From Metaphire vulgaris (Eukaryota; Annelida; Clitellata; Crassiclitellata; Megascolecidae), in the NCBI GenBank assembly GCA_018105865.1, contig CM030845.1, positions 13,205,390 to 13,269,389 on the forward strand: a stretch of DNA of 64,000 bases, read 5' to 3'. Positions 47,845 to 48,885 of the stretch are shown here, piece after piece (the stretch's first letter is position 1; every line of letters starts with the position of its first letter). The notes beneath the pieces were generated by a model. That model was not told where the DNA came from. It saw nothing but the letters and a program-made list of their open reading frames with translations, and made no database searches. Both the position numbers and the translations under genes were made by a program.

Positions 47845-48885
47845 CATACAAGGTGGCAGAGATGTCTTGTCATTTGTTGAAGCATGTGGTTTGAATTGAT
47901 GTAATTAAAATATTTAACATTATTCTAATATTTATAATAAAGTAATTCTTACTACAGGACACAACTACCTAGACAACATAGACAACTAGAAGACACTGGA
48001 TTTCCAAATGACAGTAAAAGTAGAAATTTCTTACCTGGAAAATGGCAACCCATGCGAGACCAATATTATCGAATGAGATTGCACCTTGAAAAGGATTGTG
48101 GTCACTAGTTTTGCATTTGGTATAATACTGGTTCCAGTCAATGCATGATTGATTGGTCAAAGAGTTATTGCTAAACGTTTCAGCAGAGTCATTGCATTGG
48201 ACATTATTCAAGACAAAGTGTGGTAATTGGCTGCATTTGGTCATGCCTTCATCTTCCGGTTGACTGCAGATGAAATCTCGTCCACTGTCGTTGTAGAATT
48301 CTGGCAACTTCAGACTACAAAGAGACAAGACAGAAAAACCACTGTCCAGCTGTGGGTAGACAGTCAGCATTTCGGTTTTAGGATTTGATATAAAGTCTGC
48401 AGATGCCATTTATTTGCATCAGAATCAAATTTAAATCCTGTGTTAGGATCAAACAATTTGCTGTGACACTGTCCACAGTGTGTAACCATAGCTAAAGCTT
48501 ACAAATTGCAAGTAAAGAAACTCCCAGTAAAAAAGTCAATCACTGGCTTTTCACCTGAATGCCAAGATAAACATGACCTTTCAGCAAATTGCTGTTTCCG
48601 AGTCTTCACATAACAAAACTATCTTCTGGCGAAACAATCATAAATATGAATCTTAATTAAAAGTTTTATAGCGCTATGCCGATTAAAAATATGCGAACGC
48701 TGAAAGAACCCACTTTCCAGTCGTGATGTTAGCCGGAAGTTCTAGGAAGCAACGATATCTCAGAAGACCTGACCACAGCTGGACTCCAATAATGCCAAAT
48801 ATGAAGAAGACGAAGAAGCAAAGTAGCAGAACATTACCCAACATCGGCAAAGTGTCTAACAGCAGTGTCACGAGGATTCGTAAAC
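60..48885 (-). CDS. Cav3: T-type (Cav3) voltage-gated calcium channel alpha1 subunit, 5'-partial gene, 33 exons
   Basis: This is the pore-forming subunit of a low-voltage-activated calcium channel in the plasma membrane, with four six-helix domains. Seen: 33 minus-strand exons whose splice phases all agree, giving 2760 residues (numbered from the first split codon at 48885) from the domain I S4-S5 linker to the TGA at 60-62. Cav3-type marks are [17 protein letters not shown] after domain I S6, a helix-loop-helix gating-brake region, filter motifs TQEDW (II), SKDGW (III) and TGDNW (IV), and S4 helices such as [14 protein letters not shown]. An IQ/EF-hand C-terminus of the high-voltage type is absent. 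The two aspartates in III and IV separate Cav3 from Cav1/Cav2 (EEEE). Odd points: alanine replaces the domain I filter glutamate, the I-II linker carries a large repeat, and three introns are GC-AG. Missing: N-terminus and domain I S1-S4, presumably beyond the window. The family call is near certain; the paralogue is not determined. Confidence 0.97.
1715..2046. other. Intron, nothing recognised
   Basis: AT-rich intron between the last two exons. I see no repeat or conserved element. Confidence 0.8.
2047..2109 (-). CDS. Cav3: Cav3 exon 32: small C-terminal exon
   Basis: A 63-bp exon encoding [20 protein letters not shown] and T. It is outside long ORFs, but acceptor TGTCAACAG, donor ACAG|GTAAGC and phase 1 on both sides fit. 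Being a multiple of three, it could be skipped without a frame change. Confidence 0.75.
2110..2753. other. Intron, nothing recognised
   Basis: An open frame at 2285-2521 has no recognisable content. No repeat found. Confidence 0.75.
2754..2922 (-). CDS. Cav3: Cav3 exon 31: C-terminal tail
   Basis: Encodes [40 protein letters not shown] and [24 protein letters not shown] resembles a short VSR-x-x-SLP-N motif in vertebrate Cav3 tails (recalled, not aligned). The acceptor is TTTTGTGCCAG, the donor TTTG|GTTAGT, phase 1. Confidence 0.88.
3142..3261 (-). CDS. Cav3: Cav3 exon 30: C-terminal coiled-coil after S6
   Basis: Encodes [40 protein letters not shown], a charged helix continuing S6 as in other Cav3 proteins. 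The acceptor is CTTTTCAACAG, the donor ACA|GTTAGT, phase 0. Confidence 0.92.
3805..4145. repeat. GC-rich block with G13 tract, probable unclassified repeat
   Basis: The block is much more GC-rich than its intron, has frames open on both strands and contains a 13-G run at about 4014-4026. The minus strand after the G tract (GAGGTTAGGGCATTAGGCC) looks loosely like a Pol III A box, so a SINE-like origin is possible. No target-site duplication found. Confidence 0.35.
4492..4647 (-). CDS. Cav3: Cav3 exon 29: domain IV S6
   Basis: Encodes [40 protein letters not shown] and [12 protein letters not shown]. The extracellular segment has four cysteines, more than usual. The acceptor is TTTTGTTTTAG, the donor GAG|GTGAGA, phase 0. 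Confidence 0.96.
4923..5860. mobile_element. Non-autonomous DNA element with 34-bp inverted ends and TA duplication
   Basis: The left end reads TGTGACCCGCTGGGAGAAAA and continues GGTACCATA; the reverse complement of the right end reads TGTGACCCGCTGTGAGAAAA and the same continuation, with two mismatches over 34 bp. Both ends abut TA (4921-4922 and 5861-5862). Two further inverted copies of the GGTACC-AGTGGG motif lie at about 5278-5297 and 5639-5658. No transposase seen. TA flanks suggest a Tc1/mariner-type mechanism. Confidence 0.8.
6040..6385. mobile_element. Probable hAT-like element dense in TTCCGGAA
   Basis: Both ends are filled with GGAATTATTCCGGAAATTTC-type palindromes (6057-6085 and 6290-6368) around a central TAA-rich tract. 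The right end revcomp CAGTAGGATGTGAGC resembles left CACTGGGTTGTAAC. No convincing target duplication, so boundaries are approximate. Confidence 0.5.
6717..7375. mobile_element. Mutator-like non-autonomous element with mirrored 15-bp repeat arrays
   Basis: The left end is GGTTCCCGGAAGATTCGG and the right end revcomp GGTGACCGGAAGATTCGG, continuing TACCGGAAGATTCGG in both. The unit GGAAGATTCGGTACC is repeated five to seven times at each end in opposite orientation (6724-6829 and 7274-7370). A perfect 9-bp duplication ATACCATAT flanks it (6708-6716 and 7376-7384). The 659-bp element has a GC-rich core with no transposase. A 9-bp duplication is typical of Mutator-like elements. Confidence 0.85.
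7475..7596 (-). CDS. Cav3: Cav3 exon 28: domain IV pore and filter
   Basis: Encodes [40 protein letters not shown] and K. The filter residue is the Asp in TGDNW, as expected. The acceptor is CTTTGTAG, the donor AAG|GTATGT, phase 0. Confidence 0.97.
7875..8024 (-). CDS. Cav3: Cav3 exon 27: domain IV S4-S5 linker and S5
   Basis: Encodes [40 protein letters not shown] and [10 protein letters not shown]. The acceptor is TTTACTGATAG, the donor GTAG|GTAAGC, phase 1. Confidence 0.96.
8318..8560 (+). pseudogene. Stop-to-stop coding-like fragment, unrecognised
   Basis: An 80-codon open frame on the plus strand reads [20 protein letters not shown] and later [20 protein letters not shown] and LQKYRETGV. 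It begins right after an in-frame stop, has no initiator, and ends at TAA. Composition is protein-like, unlike the surrounding intron. Perhaps a transposon ORF remnant; I cannot name the family. Confidence 0.3.
8659..8789 (-). CDS. Cav3: Cav3 exon 26: domain IV S3-S4
   Basis: Encodes [40 protein letters not shown] and RIAR. The S3 and S4 residues, including [14 protein letters not shown], are family-typical. The acceptor is GTTGTTGCGCAG, the donor AGAG|GTAAAA, phase 1. Confidence 0.96.
9010..9119 (-). CDS. Cav3: Cav3 exon 25: domain IV S2
   Basis: Encodes [20 protein letters not shown] and [16 protein letters not shown]. This frame is not obvious as a long ORF, but acceptor TGCATTTGCAG, donor GACAA|GTAACT and phases 0 and 2 fit. 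Confidence 0.92.
9120..9621. other. Intron, nothing recognised
   Basis: Open frames on both strands here have no recognisable content. Confidence 0.7.
9622..9773 (-). CDS. Cav3: Cav3 exon 24: domain IV S1
   Basis: Encodes [40 protein letters not shown] and [11 protein letters not shown]. Matches the Cav3 domain IV entry (P-Y-W/Y-S-x-Y-S). The acceptor is TTTTTTCAG, the donor AAC|GTTAGA, phase 0. Confidence 0.94.
9774..10419. other. Intron, nothing recognised
   Basis: No repeat, RNA or coding signal found. Confidence 0.7.
10420..10612 (-). CDS. Cav3: Cav3 exon 23: domain III S6 and III-IV linker
   Basis: Encodes [40 protein letters not shown] and a charged helix ([19 protein letters not shown]). 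The acceptor is TTTTACTGTGCAG, the donor AAAA|GTTACT, phase 1. Frame continuing past 10420 is intronic. Confidence 0.95.
10885..10974 (-). CDS. Cav3: Cav3 exon 22: domain III filter
   Basis: Encodes [20 protein letters not shown] and [10 protein letters not shown]. The filter residue is the Asp in SKDGW, as expected for Cav3. The acceptor is TTATTTTGTTTTAAG; donor CAG|GTTCAC is weak but phase 0 is forced by exon 23. Confidence 0.95.
11293..11922. mobile_element. hAT-like non-autonomous element made of ACCAAG repeats
   Basis: The left end is CAGAGATGTGACCAAGACAG and the right end revcomp CAGTGATGTGACGTCTCGAG. The flanks are TGAATAAT (11285-11292) and TGAATAAC (11923-11930), an 8-bp duplication with one change. 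The body is largely degenerate (ACCAAG)n. A LINE 3' end is nested inside. Confidence 0.83.
11352..11537 (+). mobile_element. LINE 3' end nested in the hAT-like element
   Basis: The plus strand encodes [20 protein letters not shown] and [11 protein letters not shown], the C-terminus typical of L2/CR1-type reverse transcriptases, then a 3' UTR with CACTATATAAATCAG and a (CTAA)n tail. The flanks share AAGAC, a likely short target duplication. Confidence 0.75.
12536..12800 (+). mobile_element. 5'-truncated non-LTR retrotransposon 3' end with ATTGG array
   Basis: A short (GGATT)n array at 12545-12575 precedes a reading frame [26 protein letters not shown], a stop, [20 protein letters not shown] and [15 protein letters not shown]. 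This is the C-terminal tail of RTE/R2-like reverse transcriptases, with one internal stop. Confidence 0.7.
13072..13203 (-). CDS. Cav3: Cav3 exon 21: domain III turret
   Basis: Encodes [40 protein letters not shown] and NLGQ. The pair of cysteines and NKSDC match the Cav3 domain III turret. The acceptor is TTTCTTTCAACAG, the donor CAG|GTAGGC, phase 0. Confidence 0.95.
13204..13659. other. GC-AG intron, nothing else recognised
   Basis: Short intron following the GC donor at 13660-13661. No repeat recognised. Confidence 0.7.
13660..13661 (-). other. Non-canonical GC splice donor, intron 13204-13661
   Basis: CAG|GCAAGT on the minus strand, acceptor TTTCAACAG. The alternative GT at +5 would put the next exon out of phase and destroy the conserved LFKGTFYHC. 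Confidence 0.9.
13662..13788 (-). CDS. Cav3: Cav3 exon 20: domain III S4-S5 linker and S5
   Basis: Encodes [20 protein letters not shown] and [23 protein letters not shown]. It ends GTCCAG|GCAAGT, a consensus GC donor. Phase 0 gives GVQ-LFKG, as in the family. Confidence 0.96.
14525..14755 (+). mobile_element. tRNA-derived SINE, family B
   Basis: A B-box-like GGTTCAAACCTCG at 14571 follows an A-box-like region. Downstream CATGGCAGAAACATTTCGGT and TCAACTTGGTG are shared with the copy at 52440-52673. The 3' end reads GAGCAACCTTTACC. Confidence 0.65.
14874..15058 (-). CDS. Cav3: Cav3 exon 19: domain III S2-S3 loop, S3 and S4
   Basis: Encodes [21 protein letters not shown]3 ([15 protein letters not shown]) and the S4 ladder [15 protein letters not shown]. 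The acceptor is TTTTGCTCTTACAG, the donor GAG|GTAAGT, phase 2. Confidence 0.97.
15059..16847. other. Intron with an ATT microsatellite, otherwise nothing recognised
   Basis: Apart from the (ATT)n tract near 16110-16206 I see no conserved element. Confidence 0.65.
16110..16206. repeat. (ATT)n microsatellite
   Basis: About 30 uninterrupted ATT units, ending in a degenerate ATC/ATT stretch. The poly-Ile and poly-Tyr frames across it are artefacts. Confidence 0.98.
16848..16916 (-). CDS. Cav3: Cav3 exon 18: domain III S2
   Basis: A 69-bp exon encoding [20 protein letters not shown] and IIK, the S2 helix with its conserved acidic residue. The acceptor is TTTCCCAG, the donor AAG|GTTAGT, phase 0 on both sides. 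Confidence 0.94.
17465..17721. mobile_element. hAT-like mini-element carrying head-to-head telomere repeats
   Basis: The ends are CAGGGCTTTTTTTG on both sides (inverted). Perfect 8-bp duplications ATTAACAG lie at 17457-17464 and 17722-17729. Inside, 17510-17541 reads GGGTTAGGGTTA directly joined to ACCCTAACCCTAACCC. TTCCGGAAC motifs fill the subterminal regions. Confidence 0.88.
17911..18034 (-). CDS. Cav3: Cav3 exon 17: domain III S1
   Basis: Encodes [20 protein letters not shown] and [30 protein letters not shown] is a Cav domain III S1 signature. The acceptor is TGATTTTTTTCAG, the donor TTG|GTAGGC, phase 0. Confidence 0.95.
18156..18247 (-). CDS. Cav3: Cav3 exon 16: end of II-III linker
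   Basis: Encodes [20 protein letters not shown] and [11 protein letters not shown]. The aromatic-x-x-x-F-S/P-P pattern just before domain III is typical of Cav3. The acceptor is TTTCTGACTTTCAG, the donor GCAG|GTAGTG, phase 2. Confidence 0.88.
18540..18882 (-). CDS. Cav3: Cav3 exon 15: II-III linker with SRQNSI motifs
   Basis: Encodes [19 protein letters not shown], then [20 protein letters not shown] and a Glu/Asn-rich acidic tail ending in DRDS. Two copies of SRQNSI give R-x-x-S sites of the CaMKII/PKA class (inference). The acceptor is CAAATGTTTAG. Donor AGT|GTACGT at phase 0 is required by exon 16. Confidence 0.85.
19257..19343. repeat. Compound GAT/GAC/CAT triplet repeat
   Basis: GAT and GAC runs are followed directly by CAT/ATC runs, so the left half is complementary to the right half and can fold back. 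Confidence 0.95.
19503..19565 (-). CDS. Cav3: Cav3 exon 14: small II-III linker exon
   Basis: A 63-bp micro-exon encoding [20 protein letters not shown]. It is not in any long open frame, but its acceptor (CTTCTTGTAAG), donor (AATGG|GTAGGT) and phase 2 on both sides fit exactly between exons 13 and 15. Because its length is a multiple of three, skipping it keeps the frame, so it could be alternative. Confidence 0.72.
20393..20640. repeat. G/A-rich polypurine tract
   Basis: About 240 bases almost free of C and mostly purine on the plus strand. The long minus-strand frame over it, rich in Pro, Ser and Phe, is a compositional artefact. Confidence 0.9.
20656..20691. repeat. (GT)n microsatellite
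   Basis: About 18 GT units right after the purine tract. Confidence 0.97.
20725..20754. repeat. Perfect 30-bp palindrome
   Basis: The left arm CTTCAAGCCAAACTT is followed without a spacer by its exact reverse complement. It sits at the 5' junction of the LINE below and overlaps a SINE-like head (GAAGATGGCAGAGTGGGTT, 20751-20769). Confidence 0.97.
20772..21706 (+). mobile_element. 5'-truncated, frameshifted L2/CR1-like LINE
   Basis: The plus strand encodes the C-terminal part of a reverse transcriptase: [40 protein letters not shown] and [20 protein letters not shown]. After a frame change near 21250 it continues [40 protein letters not shown] and [15 protein letters not shown] short 3' UTR ends in (ACTT)n at 21685-21704. 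The catalytic domain is missing, so this is a dead copy. Confidence 0.9.
21802..22198. mobile_element. hAT-like element with nested SINE
   Basis: The left end is CAGGGGTATTCAATTGAATT and the right end revcomp CAGGGATATTCAAATGATGG. The flanks are CTATATGG (21794-21801) and CTCAATGG (22199-22206), 6 of 8 matching. The interior is interrupted by a SINE at 21875-22011. Confidence 0.75.
21875..22011 (+). mobile_element. tRNA-derived SINE, family A
   Basis: The A box lies in GATGGCAGAGTGGGTTAC and the B box is GGTTCAAGCCC. A family-specific body follows (CCCCTAGTGGCGTTCACAGA, then CAGTAATGCCTCTAAGCCAC) and a CTAACTAACT tail. The cloverleaf is too degenerate to be a working tRNA gene. Confidence 0.8.
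22526..22974. mobile_element. Possible hAT-like element
   Basis: The left end CAGTGCTGTCCAACCTTTTT is a widespread hAT start. Flanks ATCTAATG (22518-22525) and TTCTAATG (22975-22982) match 7 of 8, but the right end shares only CAGT. Confidence 0.45.
23141..23219. repeat. (CA)n microsatellite
   Basis: About 39 CA units. The poly-Thr-His and poly-Cys-Val frames across it are artefacts. Confidence 0.99.
23403..23599 (-). CDS. Cav3: Cav3 exon 13: II-III linker
   Basis: Encodes [40 protein letters not shown] and [20 protein letters not shown]. It has a basophilic site QRKGS. The acceptor is TTTTGTTTTGAAG and the donor ACAG|GTAACT, phase 2. A hAT-like element lies in the adjoining intron, only 21 bases beyond the acceptor-side exon edge. 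Confidence 0.86.
23620..24140. mobile_element. hAT-like element made of CAAGGC/CAAGCA repeats
   Basis: The left end is CAGTCTTGTTAACAAG and the right end revcomp CAGGCTTGTTAGTGCTTGG. Perfect 8-bp duplications ATAACAGA lie at 23612-23619 and 24141-24148. Two arrays of degenerate CAAGGC/CAAGCA hexamers (23636-23770 and 23985-24130) flank an AT-rich middle. Confidence 0.87.
24706..25076. mobile_element. hAT-like element with internal 60-bp repeats
   Basis: The ends are CACTGGCATAGCCAAATGGG and, inverted, CAGTGGCATAGCCAGGAATT. The flanks are ATTCCCCT (24698-24705) and GTTCCCCT (25077-25084), 7 of 8. Inside, the unit GAGGAAAAAGCTAGAGGTGA occurs twice, with a more degenerate copy between. Confidence 0.8.
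25135..25373 (-). CDS. Cav3: Cav3 exon 12: II-III linker
   Basis: Encodes [20 protein letters not shown], a His/Thr/Pro stretch ([18 protein letters not shown]) and [12 protein letters not shown]. It is a low-complexity cytoplasmic linker with no clear motif. The acceptor is TTGCTATTAG, the donor CCA|GTGAGT, phase 0. Confidence 0.85.
25374..26275. other. 3' part of intron, nothing recognised
   Basis: AT-rich sequence without recognisable repeat ends or coding potential. Confidence 0.6.
26276..26322. repeat. Perfect 20-bp inverted repeat with 7-base loop
   Basis: The arms TCTCTTACGCGATGTATCCC (26276-26295) and its exact reverse complement (26303-26322) surround GAGTTCT. It contains CpG sites and lies next to a (GA)n tract. 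Confidence 0.97.
26323..26407. repeat. GA-rich low-complexity tract
   Basis: GAGA and GACA runs, the purest at 26387-26406. It overlaps the 3' end of the transposon-like pseudogene. Confidence 0.95.
26408..27560 (-). pseudogene. Decayed transposon-associated protein gene
   Basis: Minus-strand fragments read [77 protein letters not shown] and [20 protein letters not shown] in family order. I recognise these as parts of an uncharacterised protein family often multicopy and transposon-like in invertebrate genomes (from memory, not searched). Frames are broken, and between FCWYR and LEPGS a middle section appears deleted. Superfamily unknown. Confidence 0.6.
27607..27691. repeat. (ACC)n microsatellite
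   Basis: A run of about 20 ACC units, with two slips. Confidence 0.97.
27692..28405. other. Intron stretch, nothing recognised
   Basis: An 87-codon plus-strand frame at 27726-27989 shows no known family. The rest is AT-rich. Confidence 0.55.
28406..28407 (-). other. Non-canonical GC splice donor, intron 25374-28407
   Basis: AAAG|GCAAGT matches the strong consensus of GC donors (AG|GCAAGT). Using the neighbouring GTTATA instead gives the codons AAA AGA TAA at the junction, that is, a stop. Confidence 0.88.
28408..28582 (-). CDS. Cav3: Cav3 exon 11: start of II-III linker
   Basis: Encodes [20 protein letters not shown], then [20 protein letters not shown] and an acidic tail. The start continues the S6 helix as a charged coil. 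It ends GAGAAAG|GCAAGT, a textbook GC donor. Phase 1 joins G with AA of exon 12 to make Glu; the alternative GT four bases into the intron would give an immediate stop. Confidence 0.88.
28682..28735. repeat. (AAT)n microsatellite
   Basis: About 12 AAT units and a degenerate tail. Confidence 0.95.
29068..29451. mobile_element. Mutator-like TIR element with telomere-like core
   Basis: The left end reads GTTGGTGACATTTAATCACA and the right end revcomp GGGTGTACGGACATTTAATC, both followed by GACAGTTA. Imperfect 9-bp flanks TTCGGGGGG (29059-29067) and TTCAGGGAG (29452-29460) match 7 of 9. The centre, 29233-29362, is degenerate (CCCTAA)n. Confidence 0.7.
29500..30060 (-). mobile_element. Non-LTR reverse transcriptase fragment
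   Basis: The minus strand reads [40 protein letters not shown] and [14 protein letters not shown], then in another frame [13 protein letters not shown]. This is the C-terminal end of a CR1-like reverse transcriptase, frameshifted. Confidence 0.8.
30114..30275 (-). CDS. Cav3: Cav3 exon 10: domain II filter and S6
   Basis: Encodes [19 protein letters not shown] and S6 ([20 protein letters not shown]), then GFSAEAE. The filter residue is Glu, as in ordinary Cav3. The acceptor is ATTATTAG, the donor GAG|GTGAGA, phase 0. Confidence 0.96.
30276..30671. other. Intron, nothing recognised
   Basis: No repeat or conserved signal found. Confidence 0.7.
30672..30798 (-). CDS. Cav3: Cav3 exon 9: domain II turret and pore helix
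   Basis: Encodes [19 protein letters not shown], then [18 protein letters not shown]. The turret between GCKF and the pore helix is short and includes three cysteines (GCKFC and VCKRK). In snail Cav3, alternative exons at this turret tune sodium versus calcium selectivity (established); no second turret exon was seen here. Donor CAA|GTGAGA, phase 0. Confidence 0.94.
31293..31364. mobile_element. 72-bp TTAA-flanked inverted-repeat mini-element
   Basis: The ends CCCCTTAACTG and (inverted) CCCCTTAACCG are each bordered by TTAA (31289-31292 and 31365-31368), as in piggyBac-type insertions. It is very short, so chance cannot be excluded. Confidence 0.5.
31538..31923. mobile_element. hAT-like element with GGGTC motifs
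   Basis: The left end is CAGAAATGGCAATGGGTC and the right end revcomp AAGAGATAGCAATGGGTC. The flanks are GGTCAAAT (31530-31537) and GGTGAAAT (31924-31931), 7 of 8. GACCCA and GGGTC motifs recur near both ends. Confidence 0.72.
31997..31998 (-). other. Non-canonical GC splice donor, intron 30799-31998
   Basis: The exon end CAG is followed by GCATGT on the minus strand. The downstream acceptor is TTTTGTAG. Phase 2 joining gives the conserved S5 end. A GT five bases further in would lose the frame. Confidence 0.85.
31999..32184 (-). CDS. Cav3: Cav3 exon 8: domain II S4, S4-S5 linker and S5
   Basis: Encodes [19 protein letters not shown], the S4 arginine ladder [18 protein letters not shown], and S5 ([17 protein letters not shown]). 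It ends TTTTCAG|GCATGT. Only this GC donor lets the split codon AG|C restore Ser in IFSILGMN; the nearest GT donor shifts the frame. Confidence 0.94.
32288..32309. repeat. (CA)n microsatellite
   Basis: Eleven CA units. Confidence 0.97.
32310..33051. other. Intron stretch, nothing recognised
   Basis: AT-rich sequence without clear repeats. Confidence 0.6.
33052..33205. mobile_element. hAT-like element end (partial)
   Basis: CAGTGCTGGGCATGTTACTT, then TAACTAGCTAC repeats, is a familiar hAT terminus with subterminal TAGCTAC motifs. No matching right end seen. Confidence 0.55.
33336..33475 (+). mobile_element. tRNA-derived SINE, family A copy
   Basis: After a G run it reads GGCAGAGTGGGTCATCTGCT (A box), GGTTCAAGCCC (B box), then CACCCCTAGTGGCTTTCACA and CAGTAATGCCTCCTAAGC, as in the copy at 21875. 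Confidence 0.78.
33480..33830 (-). mobile_element. LINE 3' coding fragment
   Basis: The minus strand reads [20 protein letters not shown], then [20 protein letters not shown] and [18 protein letters not shown] and stop, matching the C-terminal GQIEGK...R..R..W.SMVAD pattern of several non-LTR reverse transcriptases. Confidence 0.7.
33985..34120 (+). mobile_element. L2/CR1-like LINE 3' end
   Basis: [22 protein letters not shown] coding end, TTAAGTGCTCTGGCC, CACTATATAAATTGACTTAT and a (CTAAC)n tail, the same layout as the LINE ends at 11352 and 20772. Confidence 0.55.
34661..34725 (-). mobile_element. SINE family A 3' fragment, reversed
   Basis: After an AAT run, GTGATTTTAAGTGGTTTAGG and GAAAACCACTG match the reverse complement of the family A 3' end. 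Confidence 0.5.
34730..35580. other. Intron stretch, nothing recognised
   Basis: AT-rich sequence with no repeat ends or open coding stretches that I recognise. Confidence 0.6.
35587..35738 (-). CDS. Cav3: Cav3 exon 7: domain II S2-S3
   Basis: Encodes [20 protein letters not shown], the S2 acidic segment [20 protein letters not shown], and S3 start [10 protein letters not shown]. The acceptor is TTTGTCTTTAG and the donor CAG|GTGATT, phase 2. Confidence 0.95.
35958..36078. repeat. Tandem duplication of about 60 bp
   Basis: Two adjacent copies share CATTTCT(T/G)ATGAAAATACA and CACTTTATTTATAATT with very few differences, so the duplication is recent. Confidence 0.93.
36265..36557. mobile_element. 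Mutator-like TIR element with 10-bp duplication
   Basis: The ends carry GGACATTCTCCCCTGGACAT (left) and GGACATTCTCTCCCCTGGAC (right, inverted), followed by AATCCCCC. Perfect 10-bp duplications ATGTGTCTAG lie at 36255-36264 and 36558-36567. A degenerate telomere-like string (TTTAGGGTTAGTGTTTAG) is at 36396-36415. Confidence 0.83.
37048..37175 (-). CDS. Cav3: Cav3 exon 6: domain II S1
   Basis: Encodes [20 protein letters not shown] and the S1 helix ([19 protein letters not shown]), which matches Cav3 domain II S1 closely. The acceptor is TTTTTAAAG, the donor CAG|GTAACA, phase 0. Confidence 0.95.
37474..37622. repeat. Minisatellite of six CGTTCTGATTGG units
   Basis: Six copies of GAGCGTTCTGATTGGTTG or close variants, spaced 23-35 bp. 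It is followed by a GC-rich AGCGAGCGAAGCGAGC block to 37700. The core CTGATTGG is the reverse CCAAT box. Confidence 0.9.
37888..37946. repeat. (ATT)n microsatellite
   Basis: About 20 ATT units. Confidence 0.98.
38266..38347. repeat. (ATT)n microsatellite
   Basis: About 27 ATT units, after GTCACGAATAAAG, which looks like a retroelement 3' end with ATT tail. Direction would be plus. Confidence 0.95.
38460..40580. other. Intron stretch, nothing recognised
   Basis: Several open frames of 60-90 codons on both strands (for example 40066-40341 plus) match nothing I know. No inverted ends or tandem repeats found. Confidence 0.55.
40585..40737 (-). CDS. Cav3: Cav3 exon 5: acidic serine-rich end of I-II linker
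   Basis: Encodes [18 protein letters not shown], a run of Ser, Asp and Glu with five consecutive Asp, and then EARRSH. The serine-in-acidic context resembles CK2 sites (inference). The acceptor is TGTGGTAG (phase 1) and the donor ACA|GTAAGT. The whole exon is linker with no membrane segment. Confidence 0.88.
41468..41545 (-). mobile_element. SINE family A 3' fragment, reversed, with AAT tail
   Basis: An (AAT)n tract at 41468-41497, then GTAATTTTAAGTGATTTAGG and CTAAGTAAGC, like 34661-34725. Confidence 0.5.
41546..42559. other. Intron stretch, nothing recognised
   Basis: Contains a short CACACA-rich stretch near 42388-42425 and otherwise no recognised feature. Confidence 0.6.
42560..44531 (-). 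CDS. Cav3: Cav3 exon 4: end of domain I S6, gating brake and repeat-rich I-II linker
   Basis: One 1972-bp exon. It opens with [18 protein letters not shown] (S6), then [19 protein letters not shown] and [17 protein letters not shown], which match the Cav3 gating-brake helix-loop-helix. A very basic stretch follows ([25 protein letters not shown]). From about 43825 down to 42610 come about 14 diverged copies of a 27-28 residue unit with consensus RRNSIxRAASLNSE, then a YLPVP core. The acceptor is TTTTGTAG; the donor AGAG|GTATTT is weaker, but its phase 1 fits exon 5. The linker governs gating, trafficking and phosphorylation in known Cav3 channels; a role for the repeat is inference. Confidence 0.95.
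42610..43825 (-). repeat. Coding tandem repeat, about 14 units of 27-28 residues, in the Cav3 I-II linker
   Basis: Successive units include [45 protein letters not shown] and [14 protein letters not shown], each followed by a YLPVP-like block. Units are protein-level repeats of roughly 81-87 bp and are clearly diverged in DNA, so the expansion is not recent. Most units carry two basophilic serine motifs, RRxS and RAxSL. Unit 8 and the 12-13 boundary are the most degenerate. Confidence 0.9.
44532..45276. other. Intron, nothing recognised
   Basis: No repeat ends or coding signal found. Confidence 0.65.
45277..45369 (-). CDS. Cav3: Cav3 exon 3: domain I selectivity filter and start of S6
   Basis: Encodes 31 residues, [20 protein letters not shown] and then the first half of S6. 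The acceptor CCTTGCCAG and donor ATT|GTGAGT both fit at phase 0. The filter position that is glutamate in ordinary Cav3 (T/S-L-E-G-W) is alanine, codon GCT at 45355-45357. The codons lie in a local CTGG triplet repeat (CTGGCTGGCTGG). See findings. Confidence 0.93.
45925..47063. mobile_element. hAT (Charlie-like) non-autonomous element
   Basis: The left end is CAGCGGTTCCCAAACTGTGG and the right end revcomp CAGAGGTTCCCAAACTGTTT. Perfect 8-bp duplications TACTATGC lie at 45917-45924 and 47064-47071. The element is 1139 bp. No transposase domain could be read in it, so it is either deleted or decayed. Confidence 0.92.
47328..47388. repeat. (TA)n microsatellite with TACA interruptions
   Basis: TA-rich tract ending exactly at the left end of the Tc1/mariner element. 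Confidence 0.95.
47389..47748 (+). mobile_element. Tc1/mariner-like element remnant with transposase C-terminus
   Basis: The inverted ends CAGGGTGGC abut TA on both sides (47387-47388 and 47749-47750). The interior encodes [19 protein letters not shown] sequence across frames, then [20 protein letters not shown] and [20 protein letters not shown], the C-terminus of a mariner-type transposase including the final catalytic-acid region. The N-terminal part is deleted and frames are broken. Confidence 0.82.
47749..47850. repeat. (TGTA)n/(TA)n/(TACA)n microsatellite
   Basis: TGTA, TA and TACA runs follow each other, so the halves can fold back. Begins at the right edge of the mariner remnant. Confidence 0.95.
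48035..48314 (-). CDS. Cav3: Cav3 exon 2: domain I turret and pore helix
   Basis: Encodes the extracellular loop with Cav3-typical cysteines ([14 protein letters not shown], then [12 protein letters not shown]), several N-x-S/T sites and the pore helix [21 protein letters not shown]. The acceptor is TCTCTTTGTAG and the donor CAG|GTAAGA, phase 0. The open frame upstream of 48314 is intronic read-through, not coding. Confidence 0.96.
48714..48885 (-). CDS. Cav3: Cav3 exon 1 (first visible): domain I S4-S5 linker and S5
   Basis: Encodes [16 protein letters not shown] followed by a hydrophobic S5 ([19 protein letters not shown]) and the start of the turret ([17 protein letters not shown]). The acceptor is TTTTGACAG; it splits a codon so that the missing upstream exon must supply one base, probably giving the conserved Pro-Ser-x-Arg-Ile-Leu. 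The donor is AAA|GTGGGT, phase 2. The preceding S4 exon is not seen upstream within the window. Confidence 0.95.

Noticed and set aside
60..48885. High-voltage-activated channel (Cav1/Cav2) or sodium leak channel identity
   Set aside because: Asp in the filters of domains III and IV, the gating-brake region and the tail after domain IV S6 are Cav3-type.
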